From NCBI GenBank assembly GCA_934572325.1, contig CAKTKT010000054.1, positions 1 through 12,477 on the forward strand: a stretch of DNA of 12,477 nt, read 5' to 3'. The position numbers and the translations under genes are program-made. The notes below the pieces were generated by a model that was given only the letters and a program-made list of their open reading frames with translations, did no database searches and was not told the DNA's origin. Positions 7,107 to 12,477 of this stretch are shown here, piece by piece (position 1 is the stretch's first letter; each line of letters begins with the position of its first letter). This DNA comes from an uncultured Oscillospiraceae bacterium (lineage in GTDB: Bacteria; Bacillota; Clostridia; Oscillospirales; Oscillospiraceae).

Positions 7107-7739
7107 TTAATTTGCGACCTTGACCATCGCAAAGCGGATGACCCTGTCGCCGAGCCTGAAGCCCTCCTGAAAGACCTCGACTATCTCGTTCTCGCCCTTT
7201 TCCTCGTCGTCCACGTGCATCACGGCGTTGTGGAGCGCGGGGTCAAACTTCTCGCCGAGGCTCTCTATCCTCGTCACGCCGAGCTTCTCCATCGTGACGT
7301 TGAACTGCGTCATTATCATTTCCACGCCCTTTTTATACGCCTCATCCTCCGTGGGCGTGTTGAGCGCGCGCACGAGGTTGTCATACACGGGTAGGAACTT
7401 CAAAAGCGTGTCCGCCTTGACGTCGCCGTAGAGATTGTCCTTTTCCTTTTGGGAGCGGCGGCGGAAGTTGTCATACTCGGCGCACAGCCGCAGATACTTG
7501 TCGTTGAGCGCCGCCATCGCGGCGTCGATGACCTTTTCGGCTGCCTCCGTCTCCTTCTTCTCCTCGGTCTTTTCTTCCTTCTTCTCTTTCTTCGCGCTCT
7601 TCCTGTCGGGCTTTTTCGCCTCGGCGGTATTCGGCGCGGTCTCGTCGGTCTTTATCTCCTCGGTCTTGACGTTGTCGTCTATCTCTTCGGTGTTCTCCGC
7701 CTGAGCTGCGGTGTCCTTTGCCTTTTTATCTGTGCTCAT
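7107..7739 (-). CDS. grpE: Nucleotide exchange factor GrpE
   Basis: GrpE releases ADP from DnaK and acts as the thermosensor of the Hsp70 cycle. I place the start at 7739 (MSTDKK, 210 residues). AGGGAG ends 9 bases upstream of this ATG, whereas it abuts the in-frame ATG at 7748 too closely. Residues 1-68 form a highly charged Lys/Glu tail (KKEKKEEKTEEKKE), probably disordered. The coiled-coil region follows (ALNDKYLRLCAEYDNFRRR, 77-95). The C-terminal beta domain carries the family signature FDPALHNAVMHV...EVFQEGFRLGDRVIRFAMV (165-206). The start lies inside the last codons of hrcA, so the two genes overlap by 14 bases and are probably translationally coupled. The charged N-terminus is longer than usual but of a type often seen in clostridial GrpE. 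Confidence 0.97.
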   Translation of the reverse strand: MSTDKKAKDTAAQAENTEEIDDNVKTEEIKTDETAPNTAEAKKPDRKSAKKEKKEEKTEEKKETEAAEKVIDAAMAALNDKYLRLCAEYDNFRRRSQKEKDNLYGDVKADTLLKFLPVYDNLVRALNTPTEDEAYKKGVEMIMTQFNVTMEKLGVTRIESLGEKFDPALHNAVMHVDDEEKGENEIVEVFQEGFRLGDRVIRFAMVKVAN

Positions 7740-8817
7740 TCGGTTCATCTCCCTTGATTATCAGTTTATTGTGCAGCCCCTCCGGCGGCGCCTTGCCGCC
7801 TCCGAGCCTGCGCGACAGCCCCGCCGCCAGCGCGCTGAGCTTTGCCGCGACCGCGGAGTAGTCCATGCGCGTAGGTCCGACGATGCCGATCAGCCCGCGC
7901 GTGTTGTCGCCCGCGTCGTAGCTTGCCACCACAACGCTTGAGCCCTTCAGCTCCTCCGCCACGTTCTCCGGTCCTATCAGCACCCTCACCTCGTCGCTGT
8001 TCATCAGCTCCTCCTCCGGCGGGAGGACGTAGCCACCGCTCGAAAGGTAATTCATCAGCGAGTGCGCCTTGTCCGGATCGCGAAACTCCGGCTGGTTGAG
8101 CAGTCTGTTCTCGCCGCTCACGAAAGCCGACGGCTTATCGGCGTTGGTCAGAACCTCGATGGCGAACGCCGCGATCACGGAGGTGACGCCCAGGGTGTCG
8201 TCCGCCGCCCGCTCCGCCGCGCTTATCATCAGCGGGGTTATCTGCCCCTCGCTCACGTCCGTGAAGCTCGCGTTGAAGAGCGCCGACAGCTTTCGCATCA
8301 TGCTCTCCGTCACGGAGACGGGCAGATGGACGAGCTTGTTCTGGACGCTGTTGTTCGAGAGCATGACCACGATGATGAACGTGTTCGCGTCCACATAGAT
8401 GATGTCGAAGCGCTTTATCGTCACCGCCGAGCGCGTTGTCAGCGCGAGCGCGGGGTAATCGGTAAGCTGCGAGGCGAGGCGGGATACATTGTCTATCGTC
8501 GCGTCCAGCTCCTGCAGCTTTGCGTTGAGGCGGCGGTTCAGCTCCTCCGTCTCCTCCATGCTCAGCCGCTGCTTTTCCATCAGCTCGTTGACGTACATCC
8601 TGTACCCCATCGGGGTCGGCACACGTCCGGCGGAGGTGTGCGGCTGCTCAAGATAGCCCATGCTCACCAGCTCCGCCAGCTCGTTGCGTATCGTCGCCGA
8701 CGAGCAGCCAAGTCCGGCGTGCTCGGCGATAGCCTTGCTGCCGACAGGCTCGGCGGTGCGGATATATTCGTCCACGACCGCCGCAAGTATTTTCTTTTTT
8801 CTCTCGCTGACGGTCAT
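7726..8817 (-). CDS. hrcA: Heat-inducible transcription repressor HrcA
   Basis: HrcA binds CIRCE operators and represses the dnaK and groESL operons when GroEL keeps it folded. This 363-residue protein has the N-terminal winged helix (residues 5-78) with EPVGSKAIAE, SSATIRNELAEL (39-50) and PHTSAGRVPTPMGYRMYV (59-76). These are the recognisable HrcA blocks, and the HrcA core domain follows. The last residues after SRRLGGG form a short charged tail. The ATG at 8817 gives the usual HrcA N-terminus (MTVSERKKKILAAVVDEYI). No strong Shine-Dalgarno is at normal distance: AGGAAG lies about 17 bases upstream, where it instead suits a five-codon leader ORF ending in an ATGA overlap. It is the first gene of the operon, and the CIRCE element at 8877-8903 implies autoregulation. 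Confidence 0.98.
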   Translation of the reverse strand: MTVSERKKKILAAVVDEYIRTAEPVGSKAIAEHAGLGCSSATIRNELAELVSMGYLEQPHTSAGRVPTPMGYRMYVNELMEKQRLSMEETEELNRRLNAKLQELDATIDNVSRLASQLTDYPALALTTRSAVTIKRFDIIYVDANTFIIVVMLSNNSVQNKLVHLPVSVTESMMRKLSALFNASFTDVSEGQITPLMISAAERAADDTLGVTSVIAAFAIEVLTNADKPSAFVSGENRLLNQPEFRDPDKAHSLMNYLSSGGYVLPPEEELMNSDEVRVLIGPENVAEELKGSSVVVASYDAGDNTRGLIGIVGPTRMDYSAVAAKLSALAAGLSRRLGGGKAPPEGLHNKLIIKGDEPNEHR

Positions 8818-8853
8818 TTTCTTACCCGCATTCTCTTCCTGTGCCCTAGCTCC

Positions 8854-8880
8854 TTAGCACTCCGCCGTTCAGACTGTTAG
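8854..8880 (-). promoter_or_regulatory. Degenerate second CIRCE-like site
   Basis: On the + strand a perfect half-site TTAGCACTC (8854-8862) is followed by a 9-base spacer. Then comes GACTGTTAG (8872-8880), which matches the consensus right half GAGTGCTAA at 6 of 9 positions. It overlaps the main CIRCE by the four bases TTAG. It may be a weak auxiliary HrcA site in the untranslated leader or a decayed duplicate. Confidence 0.4.
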
Positions 8881-8903
8881 CACTCTCCGCTTTCAAGTGC
8901 TAA
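8877..8903 (-). promoter_or_regulatory. CIRCE operator (HrcA binding site)
   Basis: TTAGCACTC (8877-8885), 9 bases, then AAGTGCTAA (8895-8903) matches the CIRCE consensus TTAGCACTC-N9-GAGTGCTAA at 17 of 18 positions. It overlaps the end of the -10 and covers the expected start of transcription of hrcA-grpE-dnaK-dnaJ. Bound HrcA would therefore block RNA polymerase. Confidence 0.96.
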
Positions 8904-8930
8904 TATATCACTCCGTCCGTCCGATGTCAA
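8902..8930 (-). promoter_or_regulatory. Heat-shock operon promoter (sigma-A type)
   Basis: On the - strand, TTGACA (8930-8925), 17 bases, then TATATT (8907-8902). The -35 is perfect and the -10 matches at 5 of 6 positions. The predicted start near 8895 falls within CIRCE, which leaves a leader of about 78 bases before hrcA. Confidence 0.9.
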
Positions 8931-8969
8931 TAGTTTCGCCCGCATAGTTTTCTAAAATTCACATTTTGT

Positions 8970-9029
8970 ACATTTTAAATGTTTCGTCCTGTTTTCAGTA
9001 TACCTGTTTACAAAACGTTCAACATTTGA
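8970..9029 (+). promoter_or_regulatory. Candidate MarR operator palindromes upstream of marR
   Basis: ACATTT-T-AAATGT (8970-8982) is a perfect 13-base palindrome, and its left arm ACATTTT is also repeated at 8961-8967. A second small palindrome, TCAA-CAT-TTGA (9019-9029), lies in the spacer of the marR promoter, where a bound dimer would block transcription. MarR proteins bind short AT-rich palindromes of this kind. The assignment is inferred from position only. Confidence 0.35.
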
Positions 9030-9035
9030 TAGAAT
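9007..9035 (+). promoter_or_regulatory. Promoter of the marR-MFS unit
   Basis: TTTACA (9007-9012), 17 bases, then TAGAAT (9030-9035), with an extended -10 TG at 9027-9028. Both boxes match the consensus at 5 of 6 positions. Transcription would start near 9042, about 25 bases before the marR ATG. It diverges from the hrcA promoter. Confidence 0.78.
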
Positions 9036-9066
9036 ATTTATTTAGACAGAGCAGGAGGACAGCGCT

Positions 9067-9504
9067 ATGCTACAAGAGGATTTCAGCAGGGTATACGACA
9101 AATTCAAGCTCCAGTTTTACCGCAAGGTTTTTGAGCTGGTACGCGAGAGGGACGGCTCGCTCTCGGCGATGGAGGCTTTTTCGCTGGAGGTCATTCAGAT
9201 GCTCGGCACGCCCACCGTCGGGCAGTTCGCGGATTTTCTGAACATATCCCAGTCAAACGCGACCTATAAGGTCAATAATCTCATCAAAAAGGGCTATATC
9301 GAGCGGCAAAATTCTCAGCTTGACAGGCGGGAGTACCACCTCGTCCTCTCCGAGAAGTATTACCGCTACATCGGGCTGCTCAGCTCCTACGAGAACACCG
9401 TGACCGAGCGTATGGTCAGCCGCTTCCCGCCGGAGGATATTGCGAAGTTCGACGAAATGCTGCGCATCATATCGGACGAGCTTATGCCCGAATGTGATAA
9501 ATAA
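9067..9504 (+). CDS. MarR-family transcriptional regulator
   Basis: This 145-residue protein has the MarR layout: an N-terminal helix bundle (1-45), a winged helix-turn-helix at about 50-95, and C-terminal dimerisation helices (96-140). The recognition helix region is SQSNATYKVNNLIKKGYIER (61-80), and the wing carries LDRREYHLVLS (85-95), with the Asp-Arg-Arg typical of the family. AGGAGG stands 8 bases before the ATG. The next gene, an MFS transporter, starts 40 bases after its stop with no terminator between. The regulator therefore most likely represses itself and the transporter and responds to a ligand related to the transported compound. That role is an inference from position; nothing in the sequence names the effector. 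Confidence 0.9.
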   Translation: MLQEDFSRVYDKFKLQFYRKVFELVRERDGSLSAMEAFSLEVIQMLGTPTVGQFADFLNISQSNATYKVNNLIKKGYIERQNSQLDRREYHLVLSEKYYRYIGLLSSYENTVTERMVSRFPPEDIAKFDEMLRIISDELMPECDK

Positions 9505-9544
9505 CATAAACTCAGATTATACATAATAATAAGGAAGGCGACAA

Positions 9545-10984
9545 ATGAAAACATCATCAAGCGGCGGTCTGAAGCTCAATTACAGGCGCACGTTCCTGAT
9601 AGGTTTCGCGTTTTTCGGCATCCTGCTCCTCTGGCAGGTGTACGACTCCTGGTGCCCCACGTTCCTGACGGACATCTTTGCCCGACGTATGTACGGTATC
9701 TCCTCTGCGGAGCTGAAGGCCGGCGATCCGGCAAAGATACTCGAGGTGCAGTGGCTCGTCGGCATCATCATGGCGTGCGACAACCTCGCCGCGCTCATCC
9801 TGTTGCCCATCTTCGGCAATCTCTCCGACAAGACCGTCACCCCCATCGGCAAGCGTATGCCGTATATACTCACGGGTACGTTCGTCGCGGCGGTCGCGTT
9901 CCCGTTCATCCCGCTGTTCTTCCATTATAATAATATCGCGGGCATGGTCTGCATGATGGCGATCGTGCTGATATTCATGATGATGTACCGCAACCCCGCC
10001 GTCGCGCTCATGCCGGACATCACGCCCAAGCCCCTGCGCGCCAAGGCGAACGGCATCATCAACATCATGGGCTATCTCGGCGGCGCGTTCGCCACGGTGC
10101 TCGGCATCTTCCTCAAGCTCAGCGACTACATAAACGCCGCGGACGAGGCGCGTAAGGTCTGGATAATCGAGCTGCCGTTCATCATCGCGTCGGTGCTGAT
10201 GGTCATCTCGGCGCTGGTGCTGTTCTTCACGATAAAGGAGAACAAGCTCGCCGAGGAGATGAAGGACGAGATGGCGGAGGGCGAGCGCCTTGCCGCCGTC
10301 GCCACGCCCATTGACGACGATAAGCCCATGTCCAGAGAAAACCGCAATATGCTGCTCGCCATACTCGGCGCGGAGTTTTTGTGGTTCATGGCGGACAACG
10401 CCGTCGGCACGTATATCGGCAACTATGTTATTTACTATCTCAACTCCTCCTCCGGCGCCACCATGGTGCTCACGATCGTGGGCGGTCTTGCAAGCGTTAT
10501 AGGCTTCGGCATCGCTGGTGGCATCGCCGACAAAATTGGGCGCAAGTGGACGATCGCCTCCGGTCTCGCGCTGAGCTTTGTCGGGCTTGTCATCATGTGC
10601 TTCGTCGCGCCGACGGGCATCGTCACCGGCGCACACGGGGAATATGCGTTCCCCGCGCTGCTGTACGCGGTGTGGGCGATCAAGGGCTTCGGCATGGCGC
10701 TGGTGCACAACTGCTCGTTCCCGATGGTCGTGGAGCTGTGCTCCTCTAAGAAGATCGGCAAATTCACCGGTTATTACTATACCGCCAGTATGTCCGCCCA
10801 GACCGTCACGCCCGTCTTCCTCGGCTTTGTGTTTGACGTGAGCGGCGCGTGGCGCGCTCTGCCGGTGTACGCCTCGGTGCTGATCCTCTGCTCGTTCGCG
10901 GTGTTCTCGCTGCTCGTGAAGAACATCAAGGCGCATAAGGTCGAAAACGTCGTGGGTCTTGAAGCCCTCGGCGACGATGATTGA
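9545..10984 (+). CDS. MFS transporter, GPH/SLC45-like
   Basis: The 479-residue protein has about 12 membrane segments in two halves, joined by a charged loop at about 230-265 (KENKLAEEMKDEMAEGERLA...). The MFS signature loop between helices 2 and 3 is GNLSDKTVTPIGKRMPYI (91-108), and its counterpart between helices 8 and 9 is GGIADKIGRKWTI (325-337). The start LNYRRTFLIGFAFFGILLLW and the RAKANGIINIMGYLGG block (165-180) resemble the sugar-cation symporter branch (GPH and SLC45/sucrose-like), so a sugar or glycoside is a reasonable but unproven substrate. AAGGAAG precedes the ATG by 7 bases. It is the second gene of the MarR unit and is closed by a terminator 10 bases after its TGA. That TGA is followed in frame by TAA 9 bases later. 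Confidence 0.88.
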   Translation: MKTSSSGGLKLNYRRTFLIGFAFFGILLLWQVYDSWCPTFLTDIFARRMYGISSAELKAGDPAKILEVQWLVGIIMACDNLAALILLPIFGNLSDKTVTPIGKRMPYILTGTFVAAVAFPFIPLFFHYNNIAGMVCMMAIVLIFMMMYRNPAVALMPDITPKPLRAKANGIINIMGYLGGAFATVLGIFLKLSDYINAADEARKVWIIELPFIIASVLMVISALVLFFTIKENKLAEEMKDEMAEGERLAAVATPIDDDKPMSRENRNMLLAILGAEFLWFMADNAVGTYIGNYVIYYLNSSSGATMVLTIVGGLASVIGFGIAGGIADKIGRKWTIASGLALSFVGLVIMCFVAPTGIVTGAHGEYAFPALLYAVWAIKGFGMALVHNCSFPMVVELCSSKKIGKFTGYYYTASMSAQTVTPVFLGFVFDVSGAWRALPVYASVLILCSFAVFSLLVKNIKAHKVENVVGLEALGDDD

Positions 10985-10994
10985 TATAAACGAT

Positions 10995-11025
10995 AAGGGA
11001 GTGCCGTTCGCGCGGCACTCCTTTT
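10995..11025 (+). terminator. Terminator of the marR-MFS unit
   Basis: GGAGTGCCG (10998-11006) and CGGCACTCC (11013-11021) form a 9-pair stem around a six-base loop, followed by TTTT (11022-11025). The preceding AAG extends the stem by three further pairs with the T run. It begins 10 bases after the MFS stop. Confidence 0.92.
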
Positions 11026-11064
11026 CGTACACTTTTGAATTTTTATATAATTTTCCTCGGGAAA

Positions 11065-11094
11065 TTGACTGTACCGCCGTTCCGGTGGTAAAAT
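11065..11094 (+). promoter_or_regulatory. Promoter of the GDPD gene
   Basis: TTGACT (11065-11070), 18 bases, then TAAAAT (11089-11094) with an extended -10 TG. Each box matches the consensus at 5 of 6 positions. It follows the MFS terminator, so the phosphodiesterase gene is its own unit. The start would be near 11101, giving a leader of about 43 bases. Confidence 0.72.
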
Positions 11095-11143
11095 AGTCGC
11101 ATGAGGTAATATGTCACCAATACGTATGTATGGAGGTCACAAA

Positions 11144-11989
11144 ATGAAAGATTACTTTGAACGTGCGGCACACGCCGCGCTCCGCGGCGCGGTCATAGGC
11201 GCGGCGGCGGGCAGCGCGGCGCTCTTCCTTATCGCCCCCGGCTCGTCCACCAAGCGCCAGAGAGCGCCCTTCATGGGCACGAACTGCGCCCACCGCGGTC
11301 TGCACAGCCGCGACAAGAGCGTTCCGGAAAACTCGCTGGAGGCGTTCCGTCTCGCCGCCGCGGCGGGCTACGGCATTGAGCTGGACGTGCAGCTTTCCAA
11401 GGACGGGCAGGTCGTCGTGTTCCACGATGATACGCTCGACCGCGTGTGCGGCGTACACGCGCGCGTGGACGAGCTCACGCTCAGCGAGCTGCGCGAGCTG
11501 CGCCTGTGCGGCACGGAGCAGACCATCCCCCTCTTCACCGAGGTGCTGGACGTTGTGCGCTGCCGCAGCGCGATAATATGCGAGCTTAAGGACGGCAAAC
11601 GCAACCGCGAGCTGTGCGAAAAGACCTACGCTATCATATCCGACTACAACGGCGACATCTGCATCGAGAGCTTCAACCCCATGATCGTGGCGTGGTTCAG
11701 GTTCCATGCTAAGGATCTCCTGCGCGGGCAGCTCGCCCAGCCGATGCGCCGCTACGATGCGGACACGGTCTCCGCCCCCACCGCCTACGCCCTCGGGCAC
11801 ACGCTCTTCAACTTCCTCGCCCGCCCGCAGTTCATCGCCTACCGTATCGGCTACCGCCCGCTCTCCGTCAGGCTGAGCGAGTACATGGGCGCTATGCGCG
11901 TGGGCTGGACGTCGCACGAGCCGCGCAACGAAGCCGGACGCGACACCGTTATTTTCGAGTTTTATAAGCCCAAGGTAAAGTTTAAATAA
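11144..11989 (+). CDS. Membrane-anchored glycerophosphodiester phosphodiesterase family protein
   Basis: Enzymes of this family hydrolyse glycerophosphodiesters to glycerol 3-phosphate and an alcohol, using a TIM barrel and a divalent metal. I take the ATG at 11144, 6 bases after GGAGGT, giving 281 residues; an in-frame ATG at 11111 lacks a ribosome site. Residues 12-32 form a hydrophobic Ala/Gly-rich segment, a likely membrane anchor. Catalytic and metal residues are visible: AHRG (49-52, His50 and Arg51), PENS (61-64), ELDVQLSKDG (79-88, Glu79 and Asp81), FHDDTLDR (93-100, His94) and CELKDG (146-151, Glu147). The end, VGWTSHEP...DTVIFEFYKP, matches the closing strand of the barrel. The family also includes enzymes acting on other phosphodiesters, so the true substrate is open. 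The N-terminal anchor suggests action at the membrane on lipid or teichoic acid breakdown products. Confidence 0.92.
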   Translation: MKDYFERAAHAALRGAVIGAAAGSAALFLIAPGSSTKRQRAPFMGTNCAHRGLHSRDKSVPENSLEAFRLAAAAGYGIELDVQLSKDGQVVVFHDDTLDRVCGVHARVDELTLSELRELRLCGTEQTIPLFTEVLDVVRCRSAIICELKDGKRNRELCEKTYAIISDYNGDICIESFNPMIVAWFRFHAKDLLRGQLAQPMRRYDADTVSAPTAYALGHTLFNFLARPQFIAYRIGYRPLSVRLSEYMGAMRVGWTSHEPRNEAGRDTVIFEFYKPKVKFK

Positions 11990-12029
11990 GCGCCGGAGCG
12001 TACACGGGCAAAACCGCCGCTTTGAGGGC

Positions 12030-12061
12030 AAAAAATCGCAGCCAAGTAATTTGGCTGCGAT
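12030..12061 (-). terminator. Terminator downstream of tRNA-Val, perhaps shared with the GDPD gene
   Basis: ATCGCAGCCAA (12035-12045) and TTGGCTGCGAT (12051-12061) form a perfect 11-pair stem around a five-base loop. On the - strand it runs straight into TTTTTT, a classical terminator for transcripts coming from tRNA-Val. On the + strand the stem is followed only by CTGTTTTC, so termination of the GDPD message, 40 bases upstream, would be weaker. Confidence 0.88.
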
Positions 12062-12064
12062 CTG

Positions 12065-12148
12065 TTTTCTCCCGCATGGAAGCGGGGAGAAAAGTACGAA
12101 GCTTGACGCAGTGAGATAAACACCGACTTCGCCGTATTTCGTTCGTAC
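12065..12148 (-). other. Structured trailer between tRNA-Val and its terminator
   Basis: There are two further inverted repeats. TTTTCTCCC-GC (12065-12075) pairs with GC-g-GGGAGAAAA (12082-12093) around a six-base loop with one bulged G, about 11 pairs. GTACGAA (12094-12100) pairs with TTCGTAC (12142-12148) around a 41-base loop. On the - strand transcript these come after the tRNA and before the terminator hairpin. The whole could be a processed tRNA trailer or a small RNA. No ORF with a ribosome site is seen. Confidence 0.45.
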
Positions 12149-12158
12149 AGTTCTGCGC

Positions 12159-12235
12159 TGGTGGAGAGTGGCGGACTTGAACCGTCGACCTTCCGCGTGT
12201 GAGGCGGACGCTCTAACCAGCTGAGCTAACCCTCC
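12159..12235 (-). tRNA. tRNA-Val (anticodon CAC)
   Basis: Read on the - strand, 77 bases fold as a full cloverleaf. The acceptor GGAGGGT pairs with ACTCTCC, with one G-U. The D arm is GCTC/GAGC, the anticodon arm is TCCGC-CTCACAC-GCGGA, the variable loop has five bases, the T arm carries TTCAAGT, and A73 and CCA are encoded. The anticodon CAC reads GUG valine codons. One flaw is visible: the T stem GACGG/CCGCC has an A-C mismatch at its second pair. Confidence 0.96.
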
Positions 12236-12247
12236 AAGGGCTTATAT

Positions 12248-12276
12248 AATATAACATATACCTCCGTACATTTCAA
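12248..12276 (-). promoter_or_regulatory. Promoter of tRNA-Val
   Basis: On the - strand, TTGAAA (12276-12271), 17 bases, then TATATT (12253-12248), with an extended -10 TG. Both boxes match the consensus at 5 of 6 positions. The predicted start is only about 5 bases ahead of the mature tRNA end, leaving a very short 5' leader for RNase P. Confidence 0.8.
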
Positions 12277-12324
12277 GAGAAATTTTTGTGTTTGCGTTTT
12301 TATTTTGATTTTGAAAAAATATAG

Positions 12325-12353
12325 TTGACATTTACGTTGCGCTCTGGTAAAAT
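12325..12353 (+). promoter_or_regulatory. Promoter of tRNA-Met
   Basis: TTGACA (12325-12330), 17 bases, then TAAAAT (12348-12353), with an extended -10 TG. The perfect -35 and near-perfect -10 suit a strongly expressed tRNA gene. The start would be near 12360, about 22 bases before the tRNA. Confidence 0.88.
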
Positions 12354-12381
12354 TCCTATTGCTGTTCGATGAATGGCATAT

Positions 12382-12458
12382 GGCGGCATAGCTCAGTTGG
12401 CTAGAGCATGCGGTTCATACCCGCAGTGTCCCCGGTTCGAATCCAGGTGCCGCTACCA
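12382..12458 (+). tRNA. tRNA-Met (anticodon CAT, elongator type)
   Basis: The 77-base cloverleaf has acceptor GGCGGCA/TGCCGCT (G1-U72 wobble), D arm GCTC/GAGC, anticodon arm TGCGG-TTCATAC-CCGCA, T loop TTCGAAT and encoded ACCA. The anticodon stem lacks the three consecutive G-C pairs of initiator tRNA, and position 1 pairs with 72, so this is an elongator. The TTCATAC loop and G1-U72 are, as I recall, usual for Firmicutes elongator Met. Lysidine-modified Ile2 is less likely. The T stem CCCGG/CCAGG has a central C-A mismatch. Confidence 0.95.
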
Positions 12459-12477
12459 GACAAAGGCGCAGCGTTTT

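Noticed and set aside
9557..11032. A 491-codon open frame on the - strand opposite the MFS gene
   Set aside because: Its translation is low-complexity His/Asp/Arg/Glu with no motif. The + strand carries clear MFS signature loops.
12236..12381. An attachment site or mobile element next to the tRNAs
   Set aside because: I see no repeat of a tRNA 3' end, no integrase and no composition change beyond the AT-rich promoters.

Overview
The window looks like chromosome from a high-GC Gram-positive member of the Clostridia, probably a gut-type Oscillospirales or related lineage. The signs are a heat-shock cluster in the Firmicutes order hrcA-grpE-dnaK-dnaJ, a CIRCE operator at its promoter, strong purine-rich Shine-Dalgarno sites, sigma-A type promoters, GC-rich third codon positions, AT-rich intergenic spacers and tRNA genes with encoded CCA ends. 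The lineage is an inference from gene content, not a database result.

Layout. Positions 1-105 hold nothing recognisable. From 106 to 2025 (+ strand) lie a promoter and a polytopic membrane protein resembling the DUF6077 family. Its reading frame is cut by a single in-frame TGA at 1240-1242, so it appears as two ORFs of 354 and 255 codons. It converges on a lipoprotein gene (3734 to 2115, - strand) of the DUF3298/RsiV-like type, and the two share a bidirectional terminator at about 2050-2104. From 8930 down to 3872 (- strand) runs the heat-shock operon: promoter, CIRCE, hrcA, grpE, dnaK, dnaJ and a strong terminator. Hairpins sit in both the grpE-dnaK and dnaK-dnaJ gaps. Diverging from hrcA, the + strand carries a MarR-type regulator and an MFS transporter (9007-11025), followed by a separately promoted membrane-anchored glycerophosphodiester phosphodiesterase (11065-11989). 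The right end has two divergent tRNA genes, Val(CAC) on - and elongator Met(CAT) on +, each with its own promoter. About 130 bases of foldable sequence lie downstream of tRNA-Val.

How the genes work together. HrcA represses its own operon through CIRCE. DnaK with DnaJ and GrpE forms the Hsp70 folding cycle. The MarR regulator most likely controls the transporter that follows it 40 bases later. The other genes look like independent housekeeping or accessory units. I see no transposase, integrase, CRISPR array, toxin-antitoxin pair or defence island. Most of the window is ordinary, and I do not see a previously undescribed multi-gene system. The points most worth checking are the in-frame TGA, a doubled CIRCE-like operator with a five-codon leader ORF before hrcA, the inter-cistronic hairpins, the structured tRNA-Val 3' region, and a C-A mismatch in the T stem of both tRNAs.
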